A DNA stretch of 9,066 bases, taken from positions 1 to 9,066 of the forward strand of contig JASLGD010000369.1 in the NCBI GenBank assembly GCA_030150305.1, written 5' to 3'. The notes below the pieces were generated by a model that was given only the letters and a program-made list of their open reading frames with translations, did not search any database and was not told the origin of the DNA. The position numbers and the translations under genes are program-made. Shown here one piece after another: positions 1-6,389 of this stretch. This DNA is from Caldimonas sp. GTDB lineage: Bacteria > Pseudomonadota > Gammaproteobacteria > Burkholderiales > Burkholderiaceae_C. Position 1 is the first letter of the stretch. Each line of letters opens with the position of its first letter.

Positions 1-60
1 ATGACGTCGCCGCCGGCGCGCACGATCCTCGTCAACGGCAACGGCGAGCCGCGCACCTGA
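1..60 (+). CDS. 3' end of an unidentified upstream gene (partial)
   Basis: The frame starting at base 1 is open to a TGA at 58-60 and reads MTSPPARTILVNGNGEPRT. All 19 sense codons end in G or C, which is the coding pattern of the established genes in this window and suggests that this is a real coding tail rather than chance. An ATG lies at the very first base, but whether it is a start or an internal methionine cannot be told. The short stretch ILVNGNGEPRT faintly recalls the beginning of ThiS-type sulfur carrier proteins, but the frame stops at once, so I do not assign that function. Nineteen residues are too few to name a family. Confidence 0.4.
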   Translation: MTSPPARTILVNGNGEPRT

Positions 61-109
61 CGATCGCGACGGTTCCTCGGGTGACGACGGACGGGGCATC
101 GCGCCCGGT

Positions 110-385
110 CCGCGCAAGCACGCCAGCGATCTGGTCGGCGATCGCGGCGCGCGGCATCGAGCGCGCGATGCCGGCGAGGCCGCGCGCGTAGCCGGGCAGG
201 CGCTCGGCGTGCGCGGCAAGCATGGCGAGCACGGCGAGGCTGTCGCTGGGCGTGACGACGAAGCGGCGGCGGACGATCATGTTGCGATCGCCGTCGCCGT
301 CGCTGGCGACGCCGAAGTCGGGTGCGTCCGGCGCGAACATCGCGCGCATGAGGGCGCGCCCCTGGGGCAGCGGATCGGCGTCGCC
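110..385 (-). pseudogene. Phosphoglucomutase (alpha-D-glucose phosphate type) gene relic, central fragment only
   Basis: The minus-strand translation contains PDAPDFGVASDGDGDRNMIV, then a VTPSDSLAVLA block and GLAGIARSMP. These are recognisable in order as the central region of PGM1-like phosphoglucomutases, enzymes that interconvert glucose-1-phosphate and glucose-6-phosphate. DGDGDRN (bases 281-301) is the family's Mg-binding loop. The frame is open from a stop at 419-421 to a stop at 32-34, but similarity is visible only from about base 385 to about 110. After ARSMP the usual TS pair is replaced and the sequence drifts; codons there also lose their G/C third bases. The N-terminal phosphoserine segment and the C-terminal sugar-binding segments are absent, because the flanks belong to other genes. 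A full enzyme is about 540 residues and this fragment covers about 90, so it cannot be an active mutase. It could still be expressed as a short orphan protein (ATG at 349), but I favour a remnant of deletion or rearrangement. Confidence 0.75.
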
Positions 386-399
386 GATACTGCGCGGCG

Positions 400-1368
400 A
401 TGTCGGCGGTCGTCTTCGTCAAGCTGCTCGCGATCTTCGCCGTCGTCGCGATCGGCTGGGGCGCGGCGAAGAGCGGCAAGCTCGGTGCCGAGGAAGGCTC
501 GCGCGTCCTCTCTGCGGCGGCGTTCTACGTCTTCGTCCCCGCGCTGCTCTTTCGCACCACGGCGCGGATCGACTTCGCCCGCCTCGACGTGCGCGTCGTC
601 GTCGCGTTCTTCGGGCCGACGCTCGCGCTCGTCGCCGTCGTCTACACGGCGCTGCGCGTGCGCGCGCGCCGCGGCGACGGCGCCGCCGAGCCGAGCGTGC
701 GCGCGATCACGTCGGCGTTCGGCAACGCCGTGCAGATCGGCATCCCGCTCGCCGCGGCGCTTTACGGCGAAGCCGGCCTCGCGCTGCATCTGACCGTCGT
801 CGGCCTGCACTCGCTGACGCTGCTGACCGTCCTCACCGCGCTGGTCGAGCTCGACCTCGCGCGCGCGCATCCCGGCGACGGCAAGGCGCGCCTGCGGCGA
901 ATGCTCGCGACGACGGTCCGCAACACCGTGATCCATCCGGTCGTGCTGCCGGTCCTCGCCGGGCTGGCGTGGAATCTCTCGGGGCTGGCACTGCCCGGGC
1001 TGCTCGACGAGATCCTCGCGACGCTCGGCCAGGCCGTCGTCCCGGTCTGCCTCGTCCTGATCGGCGTCTCGCTCGCCCACTACGGCGTGCGCGGAGCGTT
1101 GCGCTCGGCCACCCTGCTGGCCGCGCTGAAGCTCGCGGTCCACCCGCTCGCGGTGCTCGTGTTCGCGCGCTTCGTGCTCGGCCTCGCCGGCGTTGCGCTC
1201 GCGATCGTCGTGATGCTCGCCGCGCTTCCGGTCGGCAGCAACGCGCTCATCTTCGCGCAGCGCTACCAGACCTTGGCCGGCGAGACGAGCACCGCGATCG
1301 TCGTCTCGACGCTCGCCTTCGTCGTCACGGCGCCGCTCTGGCTGGCAATTTTGCACGTGACCGGTTGA
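400..1368 (+). CDS. AEC family transporter (auxin efflux carrier-type permease)
   Basis: This encodes a 322-residue inner-membrane protein with about ten hydrophobic segments (roughly residues 4-20, 35-52, 64-86, 107-123, 128-148, 175-194, 208-224, 234-258, 262-283 and 298-319). The family pattern is clear. The N-terminal half has FYVFVPALLF (42-51), then GNAVQIGIPLA (108-118), which corresponds to the conserved N-x-G-x-x-G-I-P-L segment. The C-terminal half has VCLVLIGVSLAHYG (216-229), followed by a matching helix. AEC proteins in bacteria export or import small organic acids such as malate or malonate; the substrate here cannot be read from sequence. The ATG at 400 puts a membrane helix right at the N terminus, as is usual for the family. 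No good ribosome binding site precedes it, so the start is the likeliest but not certain. The gene begins about 15 bases after the phosphoglucomutase relic, in the opposite orientation. Confidence 0.88.
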   Translation: MSAVVFVKLLAIFAVVAIGWGAAKSGKLGAEEGSRVLSAAAFYVFVPALLFRTTARIDFARLDVRVVVAFFGPTLALVAVVYTALRVRARRGDGAAEPSVRAITSAFGNAVQIGIPLAAALYGEAGLALHLTVVGLHSLTLLTVLTALVELDLARAHPGDGKARLRRMLATTVRNTVIHPVVLPVLAGLAWNLSGLALPGLLDEILATLGQAVVPVCLVLIGVSLAHYGVRGALRSATLLAALKLAVHPLAVLVFARFVLGLAGVALAIVVMLAALPVGSNALIFAQRYQTLAGETSTAIVVSTLAFVVTAPLWLAILHVTG

Positions 1369-1448
1369 ACACCCGACGGCCGGCGGGGTGCGCTCGGAGG
1401 CCGGATGTGCCGATACTGCTGCCTGTTGCAGCGACCGGGTCCCTGCCG
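1369..1448. other. Intergenic gap between the AEC transporter and the HDOD gene
   Basis: This 80-base gap has no convincing promoter or terminator. A GGAGG at 1396-1400 lies 6 bases before a GTG at 1407 that is in frame with the HDOD gene, and 4 bases before an out-of-frame ATG at 1405. A small stem (GCTGC at 1418-1422, GCAGC at 1428-1432) follows. The GGAGG makes GTG 1407 an alternative start for the HDOD protein, adding 14 residues. Confidence 0.35.
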
Positions 1449-2567
1449 ATGTCTGTCGACCGCTGGTGGAATCCCCTGGCGCGCTGGCGAAAGGCCGACG
1501 CGCGCGCCACGGTGTTGCCGAGCGTGTCGCCGACGTTGCCGCCCCAGGCGACTCGCCCGGCGCCGATCGCGCCTGCCGCGCCGACGGCGCCGATGCCGCT
1601 CGCGCAGGCCGCGGCCGCAACGGTCGTCGAGGCGCCGGTCGTCGAGACGGTGCCCGAGGAGCCGCCTGCGACCCGCAACTACCGCTTCTTCTGCTGGCTG
1701 ATCGGCGTGCCGGCGAACGCCGCGGCGCGGCCGCCCGCGGGGGCGCTGATCGGCGAGCTGCTCGGCCGCGTCGACGAGATCATCGCCTCGGAGACGCTGC
1801 GCGCGGGCTTGCTGCCGCGCGCGCCGCACGTCATCCCGCAGCTGATGAAGACGTTGCGCGACGAGCGCTACTCGTCGGCCGACGTCGCCGACCGCATCTC
1901 GCGCGACGTCGTGCTGACCGCCGAGGTCGTGCGCAGCGCGACGAGCGTGCTCGCGCGCGGCGACGACGACGACGAGGAGATCGACCTCGCGCGCGCCGTG
2001 CAGGTCGTCGGCACGCAAGGCCTGCGGCGCGCGATCGCCAACGTCGTCCTGCGGCCGATCTTCGACGCCAAGGGCAGCTCGCTGTCGGCGCGGGCGGCGA
2101 CGCAGATCTGGAAGGACGCCGACCGCAAGGCACGTCTCGCCGCGGCGATCGCCGGGCAGGCGGGCCTCGATCCGTTCGACGGCTACCTCGCGGGGCTGCT
2201 CCACAACTCGGGCTGGACCGCCGTGCTGCGCGCGATCGACAACCTCGAGGACCTCGCGATCGGCGCGGTCGAGATCGCGCACCTCGAGGTCGTTCCACAG
2301 GTGATCCGCCGCCGCGACGCGCTCTTCGGCGCGCTCGTCGGACCGTGGAAGCTCGGCGCGCTGATGGATGCCCTCGCCGCCGAGGTCGGCAGCGTCGGCC
2401 TCGAAAGCGCGAGCTCGCCGCTCGGCTGTGCGCTGCGCGAAGCCGATCGGCTCGCCGCGTTGCGGGCGCTTGCGCCCGGCGGCGAACGCAGCGGCGCGAA
2501 GTCGGTGCCGCGCTGGTCGCTGCTCGCCAAGCCGGTGCAGGACGCGTACGCCGGTCTCGGCGCCTGA
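1449..2567 (+). CDS. HDOD-domain signal-transduction protein
   Basis: This encodes a 372-residue, probably cytoplasmic protein. Residues 1-20 are basic and aromatic (MSVDRWWNPLARWRK). Residues 22-75 form a Pro/Ala-rich, probably unstructured linker. Residues ~117-310 match the HDOD domain: LPRAPHVIPQLMKTLRD, then ISRDVVLTAEVVRSA, then ARAVQVVGTQGLRRAIANVVL, and finally YLAGLLHNSGW. HDOD domains are HD-hydrolase relatives that have lost catalytic residues and act in signalling. In the last motif, where many members keep LLHDIG, this protein has LLHNSG (250-255), so the Asp of the HD pair is Asn and metal-dependent hydrolysis is unlikely. An acidic run (DDDDEE, 172-177) lies inside the domain. 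I chose ATG 1449 because the upstream in-frame codons (including ATA, GTT and CCT) lack the G/C third-base pattern. GTG 1407 has a better ribosome binding site and remains possible. The target pathway is unknown; the gene lies 93 bases before dppA. Confidence 0.82.
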   Translation: MSVDRWWNPLARWRKADARATVLPSVSPTLPPQATRPAPIAPAAPTAPMPLAQAAAATVVEAPVVETVPEEPPATRNYRFFCWLIGVPANAAARPPAGALIGELLGRVDEIIASETLRAGLLPRAPHVIPQLMKTLRDERYSSADVADRISRDVVLTAEVVRSATSVLARGDDDDEEIDLARAVQVVGTQGLRRAIANVVLRPIFDAKGSSLSARAATQIWKDADRKARLAAAIAGQAGLDPFDGYLAGLLHNSGWTAVLRAIDNLEDLAIGAVEIAHLEVVPQVIRRRDALFGALVGPWKLGALMDALAAEVGSVGLESASSPLGCALREADRLAALRALAPGGERSGAKSVPRWSLLAKPVQDAYAGLGA

Positions 2568-2577
2568 CGCGCGCCCT

Positions 2578-2592
2578 GCTCGGCCGCCGAGC
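2578..2592 (+). terminator. Short hairpin after the HDOD gene, weak terminator candidate
   Basis: GCTCGGC and GCCGAGC form a perfect inverted repeat around a single C, in practice a 6-bp stem with a 3-base loop. It begins 11 bases after the HDOD stop codon. No T-run follows, so factor-independent termination is not well supported. It may only be a stabilising 3' structure or chance in GC-rich DNA. Confidence 0.25.
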
Positions 2593-2597
2593 GACCC

Positions 2598-2603
2598 TAT
2601 CAT
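2598..2603 (+). promoter_or_regulatory. Possible -10 element of a dppA promoter
   Basis: TATCAT matches the sigma-70 -10 consensus at five of six positions and sits in one of the few AT-rich patches of the 93-base gap before dppA (CCTATCATTCC), 57 bases upstream of the dppA ATG. No good -35 hexamer lies 16-18 bases upstream, so a promoter here would be weak or activator-dependent. This is an inference from composition and position. Confidence 0.3.
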
Positions 2604-2660
2604 TCCGGTCCCGCAGCGCGCGGCTTCGCCGGCGCCGCCTCCTCTCTGATCGGAACGTCC

Positions 2661-4277
2661 ATGCCCCATCGCACCGTCCGGGCCGCCGCCGCGCTCGCGC
2701 TCGTCGCGCTCGCCGCCGGCGCCAGCAGCGCCGCCTTCGCCGCCAAGACCCTCGTCTATTGCTCCGAGGGCAGTCCCGAAGGATTCAACCCGCAGTTCTT
2801 CACCACCGGGACGACCGCGGACGCGTCGTCGGTGCCGATCTACGACCGCCTCGTCGAGTTCGAGACCGGCACGACCAACATCGTGCCCGGCCTCGCCGAG
2901 AGCTGGAGCGCGGCGCCCGACGGCCTCAGCTACACGTTCAAGCTGCGTCGCGGCGTCAAGTTCCACAGCAACTCGCACTTCACGCCGACGCGCGACTTCA
3001 ACGCCGACGATGTCCTCTTCTCGTACAACCGGATGGCCGACCCGAACCATCCGTTCGCGAAGGTCACGCCGGGGCAGACGTACGCGTACTTCGACGACAT
3101 GGGGATGAAGGACATCGTCGACCACGTCGAGAAGGTCGACCCGATGACGGTGAAGTTCGTGCTGAAGAAGCCCGAGGCGCCGTTCATGGCCGACATGGCG
3201 ATGGACTTCGCGTCGATCCTCTCGGCCGAGTACGCCGACAAGATGATGGCGGCGAAGACGCCCGACGTCATCGACCGCGAGCCGATCGGCACCGGACCGT
3301 TCCAGTTCGTCTCGTACCAGAAGGACGCGGTGATCCGCTACAAGGCGTTCGACCAGCACTGGGGCGGGCGGCCGAAGATCGACAACCTCGTCTACGCGAT
3401 CACGACCGACGCGTCGGTGCGCTACGCGAAGCTGAAGACCGGCGAGTGCCACGCGATGGCGTTCCCGAAGCCGGCCGACGTCGCGCTGATGAAGAACGAC
3501 CCGAACATCAACCTCGTCCAGCAGCAGGGCCTCAACGTCGGCTACATCGCGTTCAACGTCGAGAAGAAGCCGTTCGACTCGAAGCTCGTGCGCCAGGCGC
3601 TGAACATGGCGGTCAACAAGAAGGCGATCCTCGACAACGTCTTCCAGGGCGCCGGCCAGCCGGCGAAGAACCCGATCCCGCCGACGCTCTGGTCGTACAA
3701 CGACAAGGTCCAGGACTACCCGTACGACCCGGCGAAGGCGAAGGCGCTGCTCGCGCAGGCGGGCTACCCGAACGGCGTCGACGTCGAGCTCTGGTACCTG
3801 CCGGTGACGCGGCCGTACAACCCCGACGGCAAGCGCATGGCCGAGCTGATCCAGGCCGACTGGGAGAAGGTCGGCGTGCGCACCAAGCTCATCACCTACG
3901 AGTGGGGCGAGTACAGGAAGCGCAGCAAGACCGGCGAGCAGCACGCGATGATGTTCGGCTGGTCGGGCGACAACGGCGACCCCGACAACTTCTTCGTCCC
4001 GCTGCTCGGCTGCGCTGCGGTGAAGGGCGGCGGCAACGTCTCGCGCTGGTGCAACAACGACTTCGAGGGGCTGATCCAGAAGGCCAAGCTCGCGACGCGC
4101 CAGGCCGACCGCGCCGGCTTCTACGGCAAGGCGCAGGAGATCTTCCACGACGAAGCGCCGTGGATCCCGGTCGCGCACTCGGTGCGGTTCGATCCGATCA
4201 GGAAGGAAGTGACCGGCTACAAGATGGACGCGACCGCACACCACTACTTCAACAAGGTCGACATGCCGGCGCAGTGA
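2661..4277 (+). CDS. dppA: Periplasmic dipeptide-binding protein DppA (ABC transporter substrate-binding protein)
   Basis: This encodes a 538-residue member of solute-binding family 5. It captures dipeptides in the periplasm and delivers them to the DppBCDF permease. A signal peptide covers residues 1-28 (RTVR, a hydrophobic Ala/Leu core, then AFAA), and the mature protein starts KTLVYCSEGSPEGFNPQ, as E. coli DppA does. Other DppA-like blocks are PIGTGPFQ, ITTDASVRYAKLKTGEC, QALNMAVNKKAI and GWSGDNGDPDNFF (433-445). Asp437 in that last block aligns with the E. coli aspartate (about Asp408, mature) that binds the peptide amino group. Cysteines at 34, in GEC, in LLGCAA and in SRWC occupy the positions of the two DppA disulfides. 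The length is normal. ATG 2661 is preceded only by a weak CGGAA (2651-2655), but the signal peptide fixes the start well. The gene is separated from dppB by an opposed gene. Heme or aminolevulinate uptake, known for E. coli DppA, is possible but not shown. Confidence 0.95.
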   Translation: MPHRTVRAAAALALVALAAGASSAAFAAKTLVYCSEGSPEGFNPQFFTTGTTADASSVPIYDRLVEFETGTTNIVPGLAESWSAAPDGLSYTFKLRRGVKFHSNSHFTPTRDFNADDVLFSYNRMADPNHPFAKVTPGQTYAYFDDMGMKDIVDHVEKVDPMTVKFVLKKPEAPFMADMAMDFASILSAEYADKMMAAKTPDVIDREPIGTGPFQFVSYQKDAVIRYKAFDQHWGGRPKIDNLVYAITTDASVRYAKLKTGECHAMAFPKPADVALMKNDPNINLVQQQGLNVGYIAFNVEKKPFDSKLVRQALNMAVNKKAILDNVFQGAGQPAKNPIPPTLWSYNDKVQDYPYDPAKAKALLAQAGYPNGVDVELWYLPVTRPYNPDGKRMAELIQADWEKVGVRTKLITYEWGEYRKRSKTGEQHAMMFGWSGDNGDPDNFFVPLLGCAAVKGGGNVSRWCNNDFEGLIQKAKLATRQADRAGFYGKAQEIFHDEAPWIPVAHSVRFDPIRKEVTGYKMDATAHHYFNKVDMPAQ

Positions 4278-4279
4278 CG

Positions 4280-4320
4280 CGCGGCCGCCGGCGACTTGCC
4301 CGCCGGTGCGGCAGGCCGCG
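4280..4320. terminator. Structured hairpin between convergent dppA and PEP-CTERM genes, possible bidirectional terminator
   Basis: The 45-base gap between the two stop codons is almost filled by a two-part stem. The outer arms are CGCGGCC (4280-4286) and GGCCGCG (4314-4320). The inner arms are CCGGCG (4288-4293) and CGCCGG (4301-4306), with a 7-base loop. It starts 2 bases after the dppA stop and ends 2 bases before the PEP-CTERM stop. No T-tract flanks it on either strand, so it is not a textbook intrinsic terminator. Its position between converging genes makes a 3'-end or termination role plausible. Confidence 0.45.
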
Positions 4321-4322
4321 AG

Positions 4323-5207
4323 TCAGCGTCGTCCGTTGCTCGCGACAACGCGCCGCCGCCACTCGAGGCCGCCGATCGCGACCAGGCCGAGCAGCAGCAG
4401 CGCGCTCGTTCGCGGCTCGGGGACGGCGGTGACGGTGCCGCTCAGCGTGAAGGCGCCGTTGAAGGTCGGCGCCGGAGCGCCGCCGACGATGTCGGTGCCG
4501 ACGCGCAGCCAGTCGGGGTCGAGCGCAGCGCTGCGGATCCAGGTCTGCAGGTCGGGAGAGAACGGCGTGCCGCCGGGCGCGACGATCGGCCGCGTTCCGC
4601 TCAGCCAGTAGAACTCGCCGCCGGTGACCTGCACCTGCGGGATGAAGAAGTAGTGGTCGGCGGGTAGCACGAGCGGCGTCGTGAAGGTGACGGTGAACTG
4701 CACCTCGCGACCGGTCACCGCGCCCTCGCCCAGCGTCTGCTGGTTGGGTGCCGCGTGGATCCCGTTCAGCACCGAGTTCGCGGCCGTGAAACTGGCCGCG
4801 AGCGTCAGCGACGCAAACGTCAGCTCGCCGGCGGCGCTGCTCGAGCGCTCGGCAAACGCAACGTCCGACGGCGAATTCGCGCGCGTCGGCACGCTCGGCA
4901 TGCGCGTCGCATTCGAGTCGTTCGGGAACACGCGGTAGATCTCGACGTCGACCTCGCCGATCGTCGACACGCCGGTGAGCGAGGTGACGAGTCCGGTGAA
5001 CGTCGCCGAGGTGATCGTCGTCGGCGCCGTCGTCACGAAGTCGTCGGCGGCTTCGATCTCGGTCTTGCCGCCGACGTCGGGACGCGACGCCATCCCGATC
5101 GCGTTGGTGACGTTGCCGGTGCTGAAGAAGAACGGGTCGTCGGCCCACGCCGACGGGGCTGCAAGAATCGCGAGCGCGGCGGCGAGCCGGGAGAGCTTCC
5201 AAGTCAT
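4323..5207 (-). CDS. PEP-CTERM sorting domain-containing exported protein
   Basis: This encodes a 294-residue secreted protein. Residues 1-22 are a signal peptide ending in SAWA before DDPFFFSTGNV. The middle is rich in Thr, Ser, Val and Ala and looks like beta-sandwich sequence, with segments such as IEAADDFVTT, LPADHYFFIPQVQVTGGEFYW and GTPFSPDLQTWIRSA that I associate with a family of uncharacterised PEP-CTERM proteins. The C terminus has the tripartite sorting signal: VPEP (262-265; PEP at bases 4413-4421), then a hydrophobic helix (SALLLLGLVAIGGLEW), then an Arg cluster (RRR) with a short tail. Exosortase systems recognise this signal in Gram-negative bacteria that make exopolysaccharide; no exosortase gene is in the window. 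ATG 5207 is chosen because the signal peptide begins there and AGAAGG (5216-5221, minus strand) sits 8 bases upstream. The open frame extends far beyond this start without coding sense. The gene lies between dppA and dppB in the opposite direction; its function is unknown. Confidence 0.9.
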   Translation of the reverse strand: MTWKLSRLAAALAILAAPSAWADDPFFFSTGNVTNAIGMASRPDVGGKTEIEAADDFVTTAPTTITSATFTGLVTSLTGVSTIGEVDVEIYRVFPNDSNATRMPSVPTRANSPSDVAFAERSSSAAGELTFASLTLAASFTAANSVLNGIHAAPNQQTLGEGAVTGREVQFTVTFTTPLVLPADHYFFIPQVQVTGGEFYWLSGTRPIVAPGGTPFSPDLQTWIRSAALDPDWLRVGTDIVGGAPAPTFNGAFTLSGTVTAVPEPRTSALLLLGLVAIGGLEWRRRVVASNGRR

Positions 5208-5215
5208 GATCGTGA

Positions 5216-5221
5216 CCTTCT
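5216..5221 (-). promoter_or_regulatory. Ribosome binding site of the PEP-CTERM gene
   Basis: AGAAGG on the minus strand lies 8 bases before ATG 5207. It decides the start of this gene, because the same frame stays open for more than a kilobase upstream. Confidence 0.6.
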
Positions 5222-5271
5222 GCGATGCGACGGGTCTCGTGTTCGACACGGCGGGCAGCGCCCGACGTGGC

Positions 5272-5284
5272 AACGACGATCGTT
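5272..5284. repeat. Small inverted repeat, possible operator
   Basis: AACGA-CGA-TCGTT is a perfect 5-bp inverted repeat with a 3-base spacer, and it contains the 8-base palindrome ACGATCGT (5276-5283). It lies in the divergent intergenic region, about 65 bases before the PEP-CTERM start and about 97 bases before dppB, where a shared regulator could bind. Its short length means it may be chance. Confidence 0.25.
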
Positions 5285-5307
5285 CTCCTCGCGGCGCGCG
5301 ACCACAA

Positions 5308-5323
5308 CCCCGCGTTCGCGGGG
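5308..5323. repeat. Perfect GC hairpin in the dppB upstream region
   Basis: CCCCGCGTTCGCGGGG is a perfect inverted repeat. It folds as a 6-bp all-GC stem with a GTTC loop, or nominally a 7-bp stem with a 2-base loop. It ends 58 bases before the dppB ATG. It may lie in the dppB leader or in the PEP-CTERM leader, depending on where transcription starts. No T-run follows on either strand, so a terminator is not indicated. A structural or regulatory role is inference. Confidence 0.4.
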
Positions 5324-5381
5324 CGAGGCGCGGCGTCGGCAAGCGCCGTTCCTGGATGCGCGCGACGCGCTGAAGGACACG

Positions 5382-6389
5382 ATGCTCGCATTCGTCCTCA
5401 AGCGTCTCGCCCTCGTCGTGCCGACCTTCCTCGGCATCACGCTGCTCGTCTTCGCGCTGATCCGCCTGATTCCGGGCGATCCGGTCGAGGCGCTGTCGGG
5501 CGAGCGCGGCATGTCGCCCGAGCGCTACCAGCGTCTCGTCCACGAGTTCGGCCTCGACCGGCCGCTCGCCGTGCAGTACGGCGAGTACGTCTGGCGCGCG
5601 CTGCACGGCGACCTCGGCATCTCGGTCGTCACGCACGAGCCGGTGTTCTCCGAGTTCGCGGCGCGCTTCCCGGCGACGGTCGAGCTCTCGCTCGTCGCGA
5701 TCGTCTTCGCGGTCGTCGTCGGCGTCCCAGCCGGCATCGTCGCCGCGGTCAAGCGCAACACCGTGTGGGACTACTCGGTGATGGGCGCTTCGCTCACCGG
5801 CTACTCGATGCCGATCTTCTGGTGGGGCCTGCTGCTCATCCTGACGTTCTCGGTCGGCCTCGGCTGGACGCCGGTCTCGGGCCGGCTCGCGATCCAGTAC
5901 GACATCGCGCCGGTCACCGGCTTCATGCTCGTCGATTCGCTCCTCGCCGCCGACAAGGGCGCGTTTCGCAGCGCGCTCTCGCACCTCGTGCTGCCGGCGA
6001 TCGCGCTCGGCACGATCCCGCTCGCGGTGATCGCGCGCATGACGCGCTCGTCGATGCTCGAGGTGCTGCGCGAGGACTACGTGCGCACGGCGCGCGCCAA
6101 GGGCGCGGGGCGCCTGCGCGTCGTCGCCGTGCACGCGCTGCGAAACGCGCTGATCCCGGTCGTGACGACGGTCGGCCTGCAGGTCGGGACGCTGTTCGCC
6201 GGCGCGATCCTCACCGAGACGATCTTCGCCTGGCCGGGCGTCGGCAAGTGGCTCGTCGAGGCGATCCACCGGCGCGACTACGCCGCGGTGCAGGGCGGCA
6301 TCCTCTGCACGGCGACGGTGATCGTCGCCGTCAATCTCGTCGTCGACGTCCTCTACGGCGTCATCAACCCGCGGATCCGGCACGCATGA
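5382..6389 (+). CDS. dppB: Dipeptide ABC transporter permease DppB
   Basis: This encodes a 335-residue inner-membrane permease that pairs with DppC to form the dipeptide channel. Its length is close to the usual ~339. The N terminus (MLAFVLKRLALVVPTFLGITLLVFALIRLIPGDP) is the typical DppB/OppB first helix followed by the PGDP motif (31-34). Later blocks are DRPLAVQYGEYVWRALHGDLG, the SMPIFWWGLLLI helix (142-153) and the EAA-type cytoplasmic loop EVLREDYVRTARAKGAG (227-243), which contacts the ATPases, followed by HALRNALIPVVT. The C terminus ends in DVLYGVINPRIR, as the family does. AAGGA at 5373-5377 precedes ATG 5382. The stop overlaps the dppC start (ATGA, 6386-6389), which indicates translational coupling. 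It is the first gene of the permease block and lies downstream of a divergent gene rather than of dppA. Confidence 0.94.
   Translation: MLAFVLKRLALVVPTFLGITLLVFALIRLIPGDPVEALSGERGMSPERYQRLVHEFGLDRPLAVQYGEYVWRALHGDLGISVVTHEPVFSEFAARFPATVELSLVAIVFAVVVGVPAGIVAAVKRNTVWDYSVMGASLTGYSMPIFWWGLLLILTFSVGLGWTPVSGRLAIQYDIAPVTGFMLVDSLLAADKGAFRSALSHLVLPAIALGTIPLAVIARMTRSSMLEVLREDYVRTARAKGAGRLRVVAVHALRNALIPVVTTVGLQVGTLFAGAILTETIFAWPGVGKWLVEAIHRRDYAAVQGGILCTATVIVAVNLVVDVLYGVINPRIRHA

Larger units (their letters stand above)
5208..5381. promoter_or_regulatory. Divergent intergenic region between the PEP-CTERM gene and dppB
   Basis: This 174-base region should hold the promoters of both the minus-strand PEP-CTERM gene and the plus-strand dppBCDF genes, since both begin here and no transcript from dppA could reach dppB without crossing the opposed gene. 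No convincing -35/-10 pair could be recognised on either strand. Two inverted repeats are present (5272-5284 and 5308-5323), listed separately. AAGGA at 5373-5377 is a fair ribosome binding site for dppB. Confidence 0.45.

Noticed and set aside
1..60. Possible ThiS-like sulfur carrier start (ILVNGNGEPRT).
   Set aside because: The frame stops after 19 codons, no other frame continues the similarity, and the C-terminal GG of ThiS is absent.
32..349. Treating the minus-strand ORF as a functional phosphoglucomutase gene.
   Set aside because: Only the central metal-loop segment is present; the catalytic serine and sugar-binding regions are absent, and the C-terminal part of the frame has no similarity to the family.
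1405..1701. A short plus-strand ORF beginning at ATG 1405 just after GGAGG.
   Set aside because: The translation is a run of Arg, Cys and Ser with no recognisable fold, and the overlapping HDOD frame has clear domain similarity.
1263..4244. A 993-codon open frame on the minus strand, and others of similar kind (plus strand 222-1448 and 1388-4432; minus strand 5208-6410 and 6961-8364).
   Set aside because: They are antisense or out-of-frame shadows of well-identified genes. Their translations are dominated by Arg, Ala, Asp, Glu and Val with no domain, as expected where GC-rich codons make stops rare.
5268..5283. TGGCA followed by TCGTT, looked at as a possible sigma-54 promoter before dppB.
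   Set aside because: The conserved GC of the -12 element is missing at the required spacing.
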